The notes beneath the pieces were generated by a model. The model worked only from the letters and a program-made list of their open reading frames with translations, was not told the DNA's origin and did not search any database. The position numbers and the translations under genes were made by a program. Below are positions 42,009 to 50,532 of a stretch of 64,000 nt of DNA, one piece after another. How positions within the stretch are numbered: the first letter of the stretch is position 1; every line of letters starts with the position of its first letter. The DNA is from Saccharothrix ecbatanensis (GTDB lineage: Bacteria; Actinomycetota; Actinomycetes; Mycobacteriales; Pseudonocardiaceae), in assembly GCF_014205015.1 (NCBI RefSeq), contig NZ_JACHMO010000001.1, positions 3,348,001 to 3,412,000 on the forward strand, given 5' to 3'.

Positions 42009-42083
42009 GTCGAGCCCGGTGGCCGCGATCACGCCTGGCAGACGGTGCGCCACGATGAGCATGCGGATCCGGCTCTCACGCAT
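42009..42083 (-). pseudogene. Truncated response-regulator start behind the histidine kinase gene
   Basis: An ATG overlaps the kinase stop by 8 bp and opens MRESRIRMLIVAHRLPGVIA, which resembles the first strand and helix of a NarL-type receiver (IRxLIVDDH). The acidic pair is lost and the reading frame then runs into the LysR gene end. The overlap is the usual coupling between a kinase and its regulator, so this is read as the stump of the lost partner gene. An intact regulator of the expected type is at 45484. Confidence 0.45.
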
Positions 42084-43218
42084 GGTCGTTCCCCTTCGGG
42101 ATGCGCAGCTCCACCTCGGTGCCGTGACCGGGACTGCTGCGGATGCGGACGCCGCCGGCCATGCGGTGCACCCTGGCCAGTACCGACAGCTTCAGGCCGA
42201 GCCCGCCTGTGTCCTGGTCGGGCGGGAACCCGACACCGTCGTCGCGGACGGTCACCGTGATGTCGCCGCCGTCGGGCAGCACGGTGAGCCAGACCTGGTG
42301 CGCCTGCGCGTGTTTGACCACGTTGGTGAGCAGCTCGGCGACCGCGGACGCGATCTCGGTGGCCATGCCCGTCGGCAGCGGGAACGGGCCCGCGGTGATG
42401 AGGCGGACTGGGACGTCGTCGTAGCGCTCAGCGAGTTCGGCCAGTCGGGCGCGCAGCGACACGACGCCGGGTGGCGGTGGGTCCGGCTCGGCGTCGCCCA
42501 GGCCCCGTAGGGCTGACTCCTGCCGGGCGATCCCCTCCGCGACGGCATCCAACGCCGGCCCGGCGGACAGCTCCCTGACGCTCGCTCGCAGCCGGCCGAG
42601 CTGCTGCAACACGTCGTCGTGGATCTGGGCGACGATCCGCTGCCGCTCGGCCATCCGCGCGGCCCGCTGCCCGTCGCGGGTGGCCCGCTCGTGCAACGCG
42701 TCGAGCTGGCGGGCAGCCGCCCCGATCGTGCCGCCGAGCAGCACGTAGGACAGCCCTCCGCCGATCATGGTCAGCACCTGGAGGAAGGACAGCCCGTCCA
42801 GCGCGATCTCGTTGGCCGCGTAGGCGAAGGGCAGGGACGAGCCGAGGATCAGCCCGGCCGCACAGCCGCCGCGCAGCCGGTAGACGACTCCGCAGGCTGC
42901 GATCGCCGCAGCCGGGTAGGCGCCCATGAAGGACGGGTGATTGGTCAGCATCGCGTGCGGAGGGTAGATGTGGCCGTACACCACGGTCAGCGCGATGGCC
43001 ACCGCCACGTCCGTCGTGAGCACCAGCCTCATCCGCCGGACCGCGGTCATCGTGAGCCAGGTCGTCCAGCAGCCGGTTGCGAGCAGCGCGATTCCTGCCT
43101 CGACGGGTCGCTGGATCTGCCCGCTGATCAACGCCACGACCAGCATCCAGCCGAACGCCAGCCAGCGCAGGGCGAGCACCAGCAGTATCGGCGCCGGATG
43201 TCTTGGGCCCTCCGACAT
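42076..43218 (-). CDS. NarL-type sensor histidine kinase
   Basis: The product has 380 residues. Five to six membrane spans fill residues 10-175 (ILLVLALRWLAFGWMLVVAL, AAAIAACGVVYRL, FLQVLTMIGGGLSYVLLGG). The dimerisation helix has the phospho-acceptor His in RQRIVAQIHDDVLQQLGRL (near 200), the HisKA_3 pattern. The ATPase part has VAELLTNVVKHAQAHQVWLT, VRDDGVGFPP and GLGLKLSVLARV. The ATG begins directly after the stop of the LGFP/FN3 gene, so the two are coupled. Its expected adjacent regulator is only a stump; the LuxR-type regulator at 45484 on the opposite strand is the probable partner. Confidence 0.88.
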   Translation of the reverse strand: MSEGPRHPAPILLVLALRWLAFGWMLVVALISGQIQRPVEAGIALLATGCWTTWLTMTAVRRMRLVLTTDVAVAIALTVVYGHIYPPHAMLTNHPSFMGAYPAAAIAACGVVYRLRGGCAAGLILGSSLPFAYAANEIALDGLSFLQVLTMIGGGLSYVLLGGTIGAAARQLDALHERATRDGQRAARMAERQRIVAQIHDDVLQQLGRLRASVRELSAGPALDAVAEGIARQESALRGLGDAEPDPPPPGVVSLRARLAELAERYDDVPVRLITAGPFPLPTGMATEIASAVAELLTNVVKHAQAHQVWLTVLPDGGDITVTVRDDGVGFPPDQDTGGLGLKLSVLARVHRMAGGVRIRSSPGHGTEVELRIPKGNDHA

Positions 43219-44460
43219 CTACGGCACTCTGACGATCACTGGGGGCGAGAACCTCGTGCAGGTCGAGCGGCGCACGAAATGCTTCTCGCACGCCTGAACC
43301 TGCACCATGTAGGTGGTCGCCGGGCTCAGGTCGCGCACGGTGAGCTCGTAGCCGGCGACCTCGCGCTCCACGCGTGACCGTGCCGGGCCGCTCTCCGGCC
43401 ACCAGGCCACGTTGAACGCGTCCGCGGCCTGGTACCGCCAGCTCAGGCGAATACCTGCCGCGTCGGAGTACGCCGTGGTGATGCAGGGCCAATCGAGGAC
43501 TTCGCAGGGGCCGCCGGGTTCGCGGGCGACGGAGTGGCGCCGTCCCATGTGGACTTGTGGTGTTCCACCACTGTGCAGCACGATCGCGCCGCCGCGGAAA
43601 TTCACGTAGCCCACCGTGTGATCCGCCGACTCCTCGATCGGTTCGCCGAGCCGCCCGGACGGTCCGCCCTCGGCGGCCCACGCGGCGAAGATGACCAACG
43701 GCATCACCATGAGGCGGTCGGACCGCGAGCCGTACATCACGTAGTCCGGCCCGAATCGGGTGCCTCGGTTCGGTGCGTTCCAAGGCGTGTAGCGCACGCC
43801 GCCGGCACCACTGCGGGTGTCACCGGCGGGACAGCCCGCCCCGGTTTGTCCATCGTTGTGCCGCAACCAATCGCGGACGGGCGCATCGACGACGAACGGA
43901 GGGCAGAAGCGGCCGGCCGGGTGCTGGTGGGCGAGGGCCACGACGACCACGCCGGCCGCCAGCCCGACCGAAAGCAGCAGGCCCGATGTGCGAATCGCCA
44001 GCGCCCGCGCGGATGGCCGGTCGGGCCGCGGGCCAGGGGCCAACGCGACAAGCATCCTGGCGACGCGTGCCTGCCTGGCGGCCCAACCCACGGCCAGCGG
44101 CAGGCACACGGTGAGCGCGCCGCTGAACGCGACGAACGGGTCGGCCCCCACCCACTCGCTGGCCAGCGCCAAGAGGTACATGACCGCGAGGACGGTCGCG
44201 CCCGAGAGCCGCACCCAGCGCCACCAGAGTGGCGCGGTCAGCCAATGACGCGCCCAACCCAGCGCGACGCCCCAGATCTCCGGATCAGGGAATCGGTTCC
44301 CACTTCGCGCCTGCCGGACCACGGCCCGGCGTGTCCGGAAACCGAGCTGCCACCACGCGACCTGCGCCCCCACGATCTCGGCGAGAGCGCGATGCCCTGC
44401 GTTGGCCCCGCCGATCGACCCCACAAAGCCAAGTCTGCTGGTTCGCGAGTCCGACCACAC
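43219..44460 (-). CDS. Membrane protein with LGFP-like repeat and C-terminal fibronectin type III domain
   Basis: The product has 413 residues. Membrane spans occur near 75-95 (LSGATVLAVMYLLALAS), 100-120 and 155-180 (GLLLSVGLAAGVVVVALA). The extracellular part has an LGFP-like repeat (GGPSGRLGEPIEESADHTVG and then NFRGGAIVLHSG), a motif tied to cell-wall anchoring in actinobacteria. A fibronectin type III-like end follows (VAGYELTVRDLSPATTYMVQ). The GTG start has no clear ribosome binding site. It leads directly into the kinase gene, suggesting that it senses the cell wall or a ligand for that kinase. Its last 55 residues have a close but broken copy at 45173 on the other strand. Confidence 0.75.
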   Translation of the reverse strand: MWSDSRTSRLGFVGSIGGANAGHRALAEIVGAQVAWWQLGFRTRRAVVRQARSGNRFPDPEIWGVALGWARHWLTAPLWWRWVRLSGATVLAVMYLLALASEWVGADPFVAFSGALTVCLPLAVGWAARQARVARMLVALAPGPRPDRPSARALAIRTSGLLLSVGLAAGVVVVALAHQHPAGRFCPPFVVDAPVRDWLRHNDGQTGAGCPAGDTRSGAGGVRYTPWNAPNRGTRFGPDYVMYGSRSDRLMVMPLVIFAAWAAEGGPSGRLGEPIEESADHTVGYVNFRGGAIVLHSGGTPQVHMGRRHSVAREPGGPCEVLDWPCITTAYSDAAGIRLSWRYQAADAFNVAWWPESGPARSRVEREVAGYELTVRDLSPATTYMVQVQACEKHFVRRSTCTRFSPPVIVRVP

Positions 44461-44661
44461 TCGTCCGCATGGGTGCAGAGCGGATGGGCATCCTCACCCA
44501 CGGTCACGTGGGTGACAGTGGAACTTACCCGCCCTGCCGTACCAGGTCAGGATCGGTGCGGGACCGGACTTTCAGGCACACCTGCCCGCGAGTCCAGCCG
44601 GCCCGCGTTTCGGCTGAATCCGATTCACGTCACCCAGTTGATTCCCCAGGAGCTACTCGAC

Positions 44662-45177
44662 ATGATACGCAAACTCGTTTTTATCGCGGTGGCGGTGGTC
44701 ACGCTCGGGATGGTGACGGGAGTATCGCCCGCGCATGCCGCGCAGGACTGGCGGTGCACCATGACCGGCAGCTTCAGCGACCTCAATCCGCCGTACTCGA
44801 CCCATTGGCGGGTCGGTTCCCGCACCGTCGGCTCGTCGAGCAGGGCTGTGTACTGGCTGCACGAGAAAGCCGTGAGCGGCGGGTACGTCTTCGACAAGGC
44901 CGATCGTGCCCACTGCGATCCCCCTTCACCGTTGCTCTTCCCGGTGATCGGCATGCAGCCACAATTGTTGGTCGGGCAGCCGGCCTGCACGTCGCCGGGA
45001 ACGTTCTCGGAGGTCAAAGACGGGAAAATCGTGACGAATCACTTCGTCGGCCAGGTCCGCAGCTACTTCAGCGGCACCTTGTACCCGTTCCCGTACACGT
45101 TCCGGGTCTGGCACGTCGAAGTTCAGCACCAGCCGGGCGTGTGGACATGGGAAGGTGGCCTCCTCGCCCGGTGCTGA
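44662..45177 (+). CDS. Secreted protein of unknown function
   Basis: The product has 171 residues with a signal peptide (LVFIAVAVVTLGMVTGVSPAHA). The mature part is short, beta-rich and has Cys in DWRCTMTGS, AHCDPPSP, PACTSPGTF and a terminal LLARC. The ATG has AGGAG about 9 nt upstream. It is divergent from the LGFP/FN3 gene, about 200 bp away. Its stop lies at the start of the degenerate FN3/kinase remnant, which suggests it was once the first gene of that second operon copy. No family recognised. Confidence 0.75.
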   Translation: MIRKLVFIAVAVVTLGMVTGVSPAHAAQDWRCTMTGSFSDLNPPYSTHWRVGSRTVGSSSRAVYWLHEKAVSGGYVFDKADRAHCDPPSPLLFPVIGMQPQLLVGQPACTSPGTFSEVKDGKIVTNHFVGQVRSYFSGTLYPFPYTFRVWHVEVQHQPGVWTWEGGLLARC

Positions 45178-45410
45178 AACAAGACACACTGGCCGAAGCG
45201 GCCGGGTACGAGTTCACCCCGCGCGACCTGCGGCCCGGCACCTCCTACGTGCTCGAGGTCGCGGCGTGCGACAAGCGCTTCCTGCTCCGGTCCGCCTGCG
45301 CCCGGCCGTCCTCCCGGGTGCAGGCGGACCGGCTGGATGGCTGTAGTCGGGACGTCCCGAATCAATGCTGCTTGCGCCGGCTCGCGTTCGGGTGGATGTT
45401 GGTCGTGGCC
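45173..45410 (+). pseudogene. Remnant of a second LGFP/FN3 gene fused to a histidine-kinase stump
   Basis: One open frame reads AAGYEFTPRDLRPGTSYVLE and VAACDKRFLLRSACARPSS. This aligns with the tail of the 413-residue protein (VAGYELTVRDLSPATTYMVQ, QACEKHFVRRSTC). About 25 residues later it reads LRRLAFGWMLVVA, matching the kinase N-terminus LRWLAFGWMLVVA. The order is the same as in the intact operon at 42.1-44.5 kb, but the strand is opposite and the rest of the kinase is missing. The intact response regulator follows at 45484, where a kinase partner gene would end. Confidence 0.7.
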
Positions 45411-45483
45411 GGCCCACCGTCCCGGAACCGAGGTGGAAGCCCGTCCCGGCGGGCGACGCCCCGGATGCGCGACTGCGGAGGGT

Positions 45484-46104
45484 ATGACCTTGGAGGACGT
45501 GGTTCGGGTGCTGGTCGTGGACGACCACCCGATCACCCGTGACGGTGTCCGGGCCGGGCTTGAGCGCAGCGGCCGTGCGGTTGTCGTGGCGGAGGCGGCG
45601 GACGCGCCGACCGCTTGCCTGCTCGCCGACCAGGTGCCGATCGACGTAGCCCTGGTCGACCTGCGACTGGCACGCGACAGCGGTCTCGACGTGATCCACC
45701 ACCTGCGCTCGCACTGGCCCGCCGTGCGGATACTCGTGCTGTCCCAAGCACTTCCCCGGGAGGTGCTCACCGCGATCCGGGCCGGTGCGCACGGCTGGAT
45801 CACCAAGGCTGCCACCTCGATCGAACTGGGCGAAGCGGTCACGGCGGTGCTGACCACGTCGGTGATCCCCGCAGAGCTCGCCGCCCACCTCGTCGGCGAG
45901 CTCCACCGGCAGACCCCACCGCTCACCGGCCGCGAGCAGGACGTGCTGCGCTGCCTGGCCAAGGGCTACGACAACCGTGAAATCGCCGAAGACCTCGGGA
46001 TCGCCCTGCGCACCGTCAACCGGCACCTGGAGAACATCCGCGCCAAGTTCGGCCGCCACCGCCGTTCGGAGCTGATCCGCATCGCCCGCGACCTGAACGG
46101 CTGA
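45484..46104 (+). CDS. NarL/FixJ-type (LuxR-family) response regulator
   Basis: The product has 206 residues. The receiver domain begins VRVLVVDDHPITRDGV with the acidic pocket. The phospho-acceptor Asp is in VALVDLRLARDSGLD (near 59) and the Lys in GWITKAATS (near 108). The C-terminal LuxR-type helix-turn-helix is LTGREQDVLRCLAKGYDNRE and then IALRTVNRHLENIRAKF. The ATG lies almost on GGAGGG, so the true start may be one of the GTG codons at 45499 or 45508. The kinase it answers to is likely the one at 42076-43218, since the kinase stump directly upstream is dead. Confidence 0.88.
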   Translation: MTLEDVVRVLVVDDHPITRDGVRAGLERSGRAVVVAEAADAPTACLLADQVPIDVALVDLRLARDSGLDVIHHLRSHWPAVRILVLSQALPREVLTAIRAGAHGWITKAATSIELGEAVTAVLTTSVIPAELAAHLVGELHRQTPPLTGREQDVLRCLAKGYDNREIAEDLGIALRTVNRHLENIRAKFGRHRRSELIRIARDLNG

Positions 46105-46205
46105 CGGGCCCCTGCGCGCGCCGCGTCCGGACGCCTGGAGCCCTTGTCCACAGCGTGTGTATGGCCCCGCGCGGGTGCGTGAGGCCATACCCCGTGCGAG
46201 GAACG

Positions 46206-48149
46206 TTATCGCGGTGGTTGTTGGCCGCTCAGGCTGCAGCCCGCAGGTGAGCAGGGTGGCCGGACCCGTGGGTTGTTGTCACGGACCGGAGGCTCCCGGC
46301 CGACGTACACGGCCGCCGCGGCCGCCGAGCCGAGTACCGCCACGTCCAGAACGCATGAGTCCCGCCAGGCCGGCGGGACCCCGGCGTTCTGGCAGACGCG
46401 GTCCGCCGACGCCCACGTCCAGTAGTCGAGGCTGTCGATGTGGAACGGCGCCGACGGAATGCCCGACGCCACCGCGTTGCAGGGCTGGAGCAGTGATGCG
46501 ATGGGAGCGACCCGCCAGCTCGGGCCGAAGACGTTGTAGAGGTCGTTGAAGGAGACCGGGACGTAGAACACGTGCCCGTCCTTGCCTTGCAGCGCGGCGG
46601 GGTTGTTGTCCGGGTGGCCGAGCAGACCGCGCACCGTCGTAGGCCAGGTCGCGAGACCGACGTCCAGGTTGACGTGATGCGGGGTCGCGGTCCGGTTCGG
46701 GGTGACCCGGATGCTGTTGCCGGCCTGGTCTTTGACGTGATAGGCGCCTTCGACGTTCCGGATCTGCACCCCGCTCGGCAGCGACAACGTGTCACCGGGG
46801 ACCAGCGTGGTGGTGCGTCCGTCCACCACCAGGCGCGTCCCTTCGCAGATCGCCACCCGGGTCGAGCCCATCCTCGTCGCGACCGATTGGTTGACGGACG
46901 TGTTCGGCCAGCGCTGGCCACCGGACGTCTTGCGGGTCTGCACCTCGAACGCGGTGCCGACCTGCGCCTCGACGAAGTCGCCCGTCGCCTGGAAGTCGTA
47001 GAGCAGACCGCCGAACGTGACCTGGTGGGTGTCCCCGATGGTCGTGGCCGCGTTGCAGGCCCCGGTCAGCCGGTTTTCGGGATCGTCCAGATTGATCATC
47101 TTCTCGTGGAAGAGGATGGCGGGCCCCGGCTGGATCCTGGGCGGTTTCGGCAGGACGAAGTTGAGGTTGTTGCTCTCGGAGCTGAAGCCCGCGGCCACGC
47201 ACTTGGGCTCGACTGTCGTGCCGTTGACGATGTCCGTGCGGACACGGAAATCCGCGCCCAGGTTGAACTCGGCAACCGAACCGTCGCCGTAGCCGAACAC
47301 GTTGTACTCGACCATGGTCCACGCTGGTTTGGGACCGAAGACGTTAGGGCCCGGCGCCAAGTAGAGCCGTGTTCCGTTCATGAAGGTGGCAACGTTCTGC
47401 ACGATGTCGCCGACCAGCCGGTAGTTCGACATGGCGTCCCTCATGAGCGGCATGTTCGGAACTGGAGCCGCCGCACTCTTCAAATAGCAGGAGAGTTTGC
47501 CGCCGATCGTGACGCTCTCCCAGTTCAAACCCATGCCCGGCGAGTCCGGGCAGGTCCCCAGTGGATCATCCTTGTACGACAGCAGCCAGTACTCGATGAA
47601 GACCTTGCCGCCGGTGGTGCCGTCATTGGCGAACACGAACTGCTGCCAGCCTCGACACAGTTCCGGTCCAAGCGCGCACAGCGAGGTTTTGAAGAACTCG
47701 GTGTTGAGCTGAAGCGTGTACGCGTTGGTCACCACACCATGCCCGGGCACGGGCGACTTCACGCTGATCGGGCCGGTGCTGCCGTTCATGTCGAACGAGC
47801 CGGTCGCCTGGGTGATGGGCTGCGCGGCCGGCATTTCCGCGACGACGCCGGCGCCCTCCCCGATGTTCAGCGGAGTCGGGTCAGGCGCTTTCGGCGCCAT
47901 CGGAACCGATGGCGGGGCCACGCATTCGATCTTCTCCCACGCCATCGAGGGGTAGTCGGCGGTAGCGCACCCCTCGGTCAAGGAGTTCACGTTCTTGGCC
48001 ATCATCGCCTGCCAGGCTTGCAGGTTCTCCGCGGTCGCCGGCACGTTTGCCGTCGCGCCGACCTGGGTTCCCGCCACCAACATGACCGCCATCATGGCGA
48101 TACCCACAGACCGGCGTCTTGTTCCACGTTTCCGCGGCAAATGCGTCAT
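46206..48149 (-). CDS. Large secreted protein with von Willebrand factor D-type domain
   Basis: The product has 647 residues with a signal-type N-terminus (RSVGIAMMAVMLVAGTQVGATA). A beta-rich central part has two Cys-containing segments (TSLCALGPELCRGWQQFVF). Residues about 370-520 read as a VWD-like domain: TTIGDTHQVTFGGLLYDFQA, GDFVEAQVGTAFEVQTRK and VRGLLGHPDNNPAAL. The next 90 residues are Cys-containing (LLQPCNAV, RVCQNAGVPPAWRDSC). VWD domains are typical of animal adhesion proteins and rarer in bacteria, where they occur in exported proteins. The ATG has AAAGGAAA upstream. It is an isolated gene with a dyad-containing leader region and may be an adhesion or matrix protein. Confidence 0.75.
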   Translation of the reverse strand: MTHLPRKRGTRRRSVGIAMMAVMLVAGTQVGATANVPATAENLQAWQAMMAKNVNSLTEGCATADYPSMAWEKIECVAPPSVPMAPKAPDPTPLNIGEGAGVVAEMPAAQPITQATGSFDMNGSTGPISVKSPVPGHGVVTNAYTLQLNTEFFKTSLCALGPELCRGWQQFVFANDGTTGGKVFIEYWLLSYKDDPLGTCPDSPGMGLNWESVTIGGKLSCYLKSAAAPVPNMPLMRDAMSNYRLVGDIVQNVATFMNGTRLYLAPGPNVFGPKPAWTMVEYNVFGYGDGSVAEFNLGADFRVRTDIVNGTTVEPKCVAAGFSSESNNLNFVLPKPPRIQPGPAILFHEKMINLDDPENRLTGACNAATTIGDTHQVTFGGLLYDFQATGDFVEAQVGTAFEVQTRKTSGGQRWPNTSVNQSVATRMGSTRVAICEGTRLVVDGRTTTLVPGDTLSLPSGVQIRNVEGAYHVKDQAGNSIRVTPNRTATPHHVNLDVGLATWPTTVRGLLGHPDNNPAALQGKDGHVFYVPVSFNDLYNVFGPSWRVAPIASLLQPCNAVASGIPSAPFHIDSLDYWTWASADRVCQNAGVPPAWRDSCVLDVAVLGSAAAAAVYVGREPPVRDNNPRVRPPCSPAGCSLSGQQPPR

Positions 48150-48484
48150 CGATTTCCTTTCCTGGGTCGACGGTCGGGCCGTCTTGCCTTAGGACATCGA
48201 TCCTAAACTCAGGCCGACCACGGAGGCAGCCGTCCGCCTTACCCATGACCAATGGGCAAACTTGCCCATGCGCACCTCGGCATTTCGTCCAGCGGAATTG
48301 ATGCGACCGACCGAATCGGCGCGGCAAATTCAGGCCGTCGTGGCACTTGATCTCAACCCTGATGTTTCGCCTACGCCCGGGCGCGACCACAAGAAAGGAC
48401 ACCGGTTCCGGTGGGGTGGACCGGCAGGGCGACGTCAGGACGGTTTGCGCGATCCTGGCGGGCGTTGGGTGGTCCAGCGACTGG
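48150..48484. other. Leader region of the VWD gene, no gene seen
   Basis: This ~335-bp stretch separates the VWD gene start from the stop of the tannase-like gene. The half nearest the VWD gene is less GC-rich than its surroundings and contains the perfect dyad at 48252-48269. Near 48340-48420 there is no frame with a family match. Confidence 0.5.
48252..48269. promoter_or_regulatory. Perfect inverted repeat upstream of the VWD gene
   Basis: ATGGGCAA and TTGCCCAT are separated by AC, giving an 18-bp perfect palindrome about 105 bp upstream of the VWD start. A half-site-like CCCATGACCAATGGG overlaps its left side. It looks like an operator; the regulator is unknown. Confidence 0.5.
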
Positions 48485-50122
48485 TCAGGGCGCGACCGGG
48501 CCGGGCTTGTGGTGCAGGTAGGGGCCGATCCAGTCGACCGCGTCACGGGTGGGACGAGCCGGTGGGGCGGGCCGGAAGTTCGCCGCGTCGTCGATGCTGC
48601 CGGTGCCGTCGTAGCGGGCGGTCAGCGGGTACGGGAACACCGGTCGGGTGCGCACCACCTCGCCCTCTGCGTCACGGCCGGCGGCGATGATCCGGTCGGG
48701 GGCGGTCCCGTGCTCGACCCACGCCAGCAGCGCGCGAATCGGGTCGAATTCCGTCAGGCCGGTCCCGCCGAAGCAGTGCTGGAGGCCGGGCACCATGAAC
48801 ACCCGCGCCCAGCGGCGGATGTCCCGGTCGTCGTGCCGCGCCAGCCGTTCGTAGTAGTCGAGCAGGCCGCGTGGCGGGATGCCCTGGTCGCTCCAGCCGT
48901 GCCAGAGGATCAACTTGCCGCCCGCACGGCGGAATTCGCCCAGGTCGAGGCTCATCGCGTTGCCGCGGGCGCCTTCCACGCCCAGCCGGGCGAACTCGCG
49001 GGTGGTGAACTCGACGTCGGCCAACGACGAGTGCGGCGTGCCGATCGGGTAGCCCATGTACTTGAGGTAGTTGTCCGCGAGCAGTGCGGCCAGCGAGGCG
49101 TCGCCGAACTCGGGGACGGGGATGACCCAGCCGGCCCAGGCCAGTTCGGAGCCGCGTTCCTGCCCGGCCGGGTAGAGCCGCCTACCGTGCGCGTCGGTGG
49201 GTCCGGCGTACAACCGGCGGACCGCGTCGACCTGGGCCGGGGTGAGGCACGTCGGCCGGTCGGCACCTGGCGGGCAGACCAGCGCGGCCGGGTCGTGGTC
49301 GCACCGGCGCGGGTCGTCGATCTGGCCGTCCACCAGGCCGTCGATGTGGTCGCAGTGCCGCATGACGGCGTCGTGCAGGGCGGGCAGCCGGTCGGCGGTG
49401 AGCACCGGTCGGCCATCCGCGCCGGTGTTGGCGCGGGCCAGCCAGGCCTGGTAGACGAGCAGCGGGGACAGGTAGTTGGCGGGTGCGCCGGCGATGATGC
49501 CGTCGAAGTCGTGCGGGTACCGCTGGGCCAGTAGCAACCCTTCCCGACCGCCGGTGGAGCAGCCGCTGAAGTAGGAGAACGACGGCGGCTCGCCGTAGAA
49601 GTCCTCGATGATCCGCTTGGCGGCCATCGACACCACGTGCGGCGCGCGGAACGCGAGGTCGTCGCGGGCAGGCTGGTCGTCGGCGGCCCACGTGCCGTCC
49701 GTGGACGGCACCGGGCCGTGGCCCACATGCCCGTCGTCGGTGGTGGCGACCGCGAGGCCGCCGACCTCCGCGCCGCAGTCGGGGAACGACGGCGGCACAA
49801 GCGCACCGCAGTACCCGCCGCAGCCGTGCTGGAGGTAGCGGCCCGTGTAGGTGGTGATGGGCAGCTTCAAGTGGAATCGCACCTGCGGCTCGACGTACCC
49901 GAGCACCGCGCAGTGCGCGGCCTCGACGCCCGCATGCACCGGCTCCGCCCGCGTCACGTGTGCGCGCGTACCCGGTATCGCGAAGTCGCGGACCAGGTTC
50001 GCGCACTCGACCACGGGACGGACCGTGCTGCTCCGAGCCGTGCTGCTCCGAGCGGCCGACGCGACGGAACCGGAGGTCAGCAGAGAAGCCATCAAACCGA
50101 CGACCACCAGCAAGCGGATCAC
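48485..50122 (-). CDS. Secreted tannase/feruloyl-esterase-family enzyme
   Basis: The product has 545 residues with a signal peptide (LLVVVGLMASLLTSGSVASA). The catalytic Ser is in SYFSGCSTGGREGLLLAQRY (near 188). The Asp is in LILWHGWSDQGIPP and the His in GLQHCFGGTGLTEFD, the usual tannase-family triad. Cys residues that bridge the triad in this family are present around the Ser and His. The GTG at 50122 was chosen because GAGG lies just upstream and it gives a clean signal peptide; the ATG-like reading to 50179 does not. It would release ferulate or gallate esters from plant polymers, and the GH8 xylan enzyme 5 kb away supports a plant-biomass theme. Confidence 0.88.
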   Translation of the reverse strand: MIRLLVVVGLMASLLTSGSVASAARSSTARSSTVRPVVECANLVRDFAIPGTRAHVTRAEPVHAGVEAAHCAVLGYVEPQVRFHLKLPITTYTGRYLQHGCGGYCGALVPPSFPDCGAEVGGLAVATTDDGHVGHGPVPSTDGTWAADDQPARDDLAFRAPHVVSMAAKRIIEDFYGEPPSFSYFSGCSTGGREGLLLAQRYPHDFDGIIAGAPANYLSPLLVYQAWLARANTGADGRPVLTADRLPALHDAVMRHCDHIDGLVDGQIDDPRRCDHDPAALVCPPGADRPTCLTPAQVDAVRRLYAGPTDAHGRRLYPAGQERGSELAWAGWVIPVPEFGDASLAALLADNYLKYMGYPIGTPHSSLADVEFTTREFARLGVEGARGNAMSLDLGEFRRAGGKLILWHGWSDQGIPPRGLLDYYERLARHDDRDIRRWARVFMVPGLQHCFGGTGLTEFDPIRALLAWVEHGTAPDRIIAAGRDAEGEVVRTRPVFPYPLTARYDGTGSIDDAANFRPAPPARPTRDAVDWIGPYLHHKPGPVAP

Positions 50123-50532
50123 GCTCACCTCATTCTGGGTCAGGGACGACCACGGACTCCGATCCGACCGTAACCCCACCCGCCGACCACCGGCAGGTCT
50201 TCACAGCCGAACGCGCGGATCACCGCACTCCCCCAGCACGACGAACACCCGAACCGCCGGCCGTTCCGGACGAGCCTGCCGTGCCGTCCTCTCAGGCGAT
50301 GGGCGCCTGCCTTCCGACCTCGCCGCGGCAAGGCCAGACCGACTCGACGTCACCGAAACGCCTGGTCGGGCGGCGACCACCTGGGCCCTCCCTCGCAGTG
50401 GGCCTGGTGATCGCCTCCTCGACATCGCTCACAGGAACGGCCGCACCTCGACCTTCCGATCGCAGACCTTCGACGCCTCGGTGGCGAGCTTGAGCGCCAC
50501 GTCCAAATCAGGTGGTTCGGTGGTCAGGGACT
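50123..50532. other. Intergenic stretch containing a YCII-family remnant
   Basis: About 410 bp without an intact gene. On the minus strand at about 50429-50515 a frame reads PPDLDVALKLATEASKVCDR and then KVEVRPFL before a stop. That matches the C-terminal end of YCII-related (DGPF) proteins. No upstream part survives because the RibD-like gene occupies the space. The rest shows no coding or structural signal. Confidence 0.55.

Noticed and set aside
41556..42083. 175-codon minus-strand frame starting at the regulator stump, considered as a full gene
   Set aside because: Only the first ~25 codons look regulator-like; the rest is antisense to the LysR gene.
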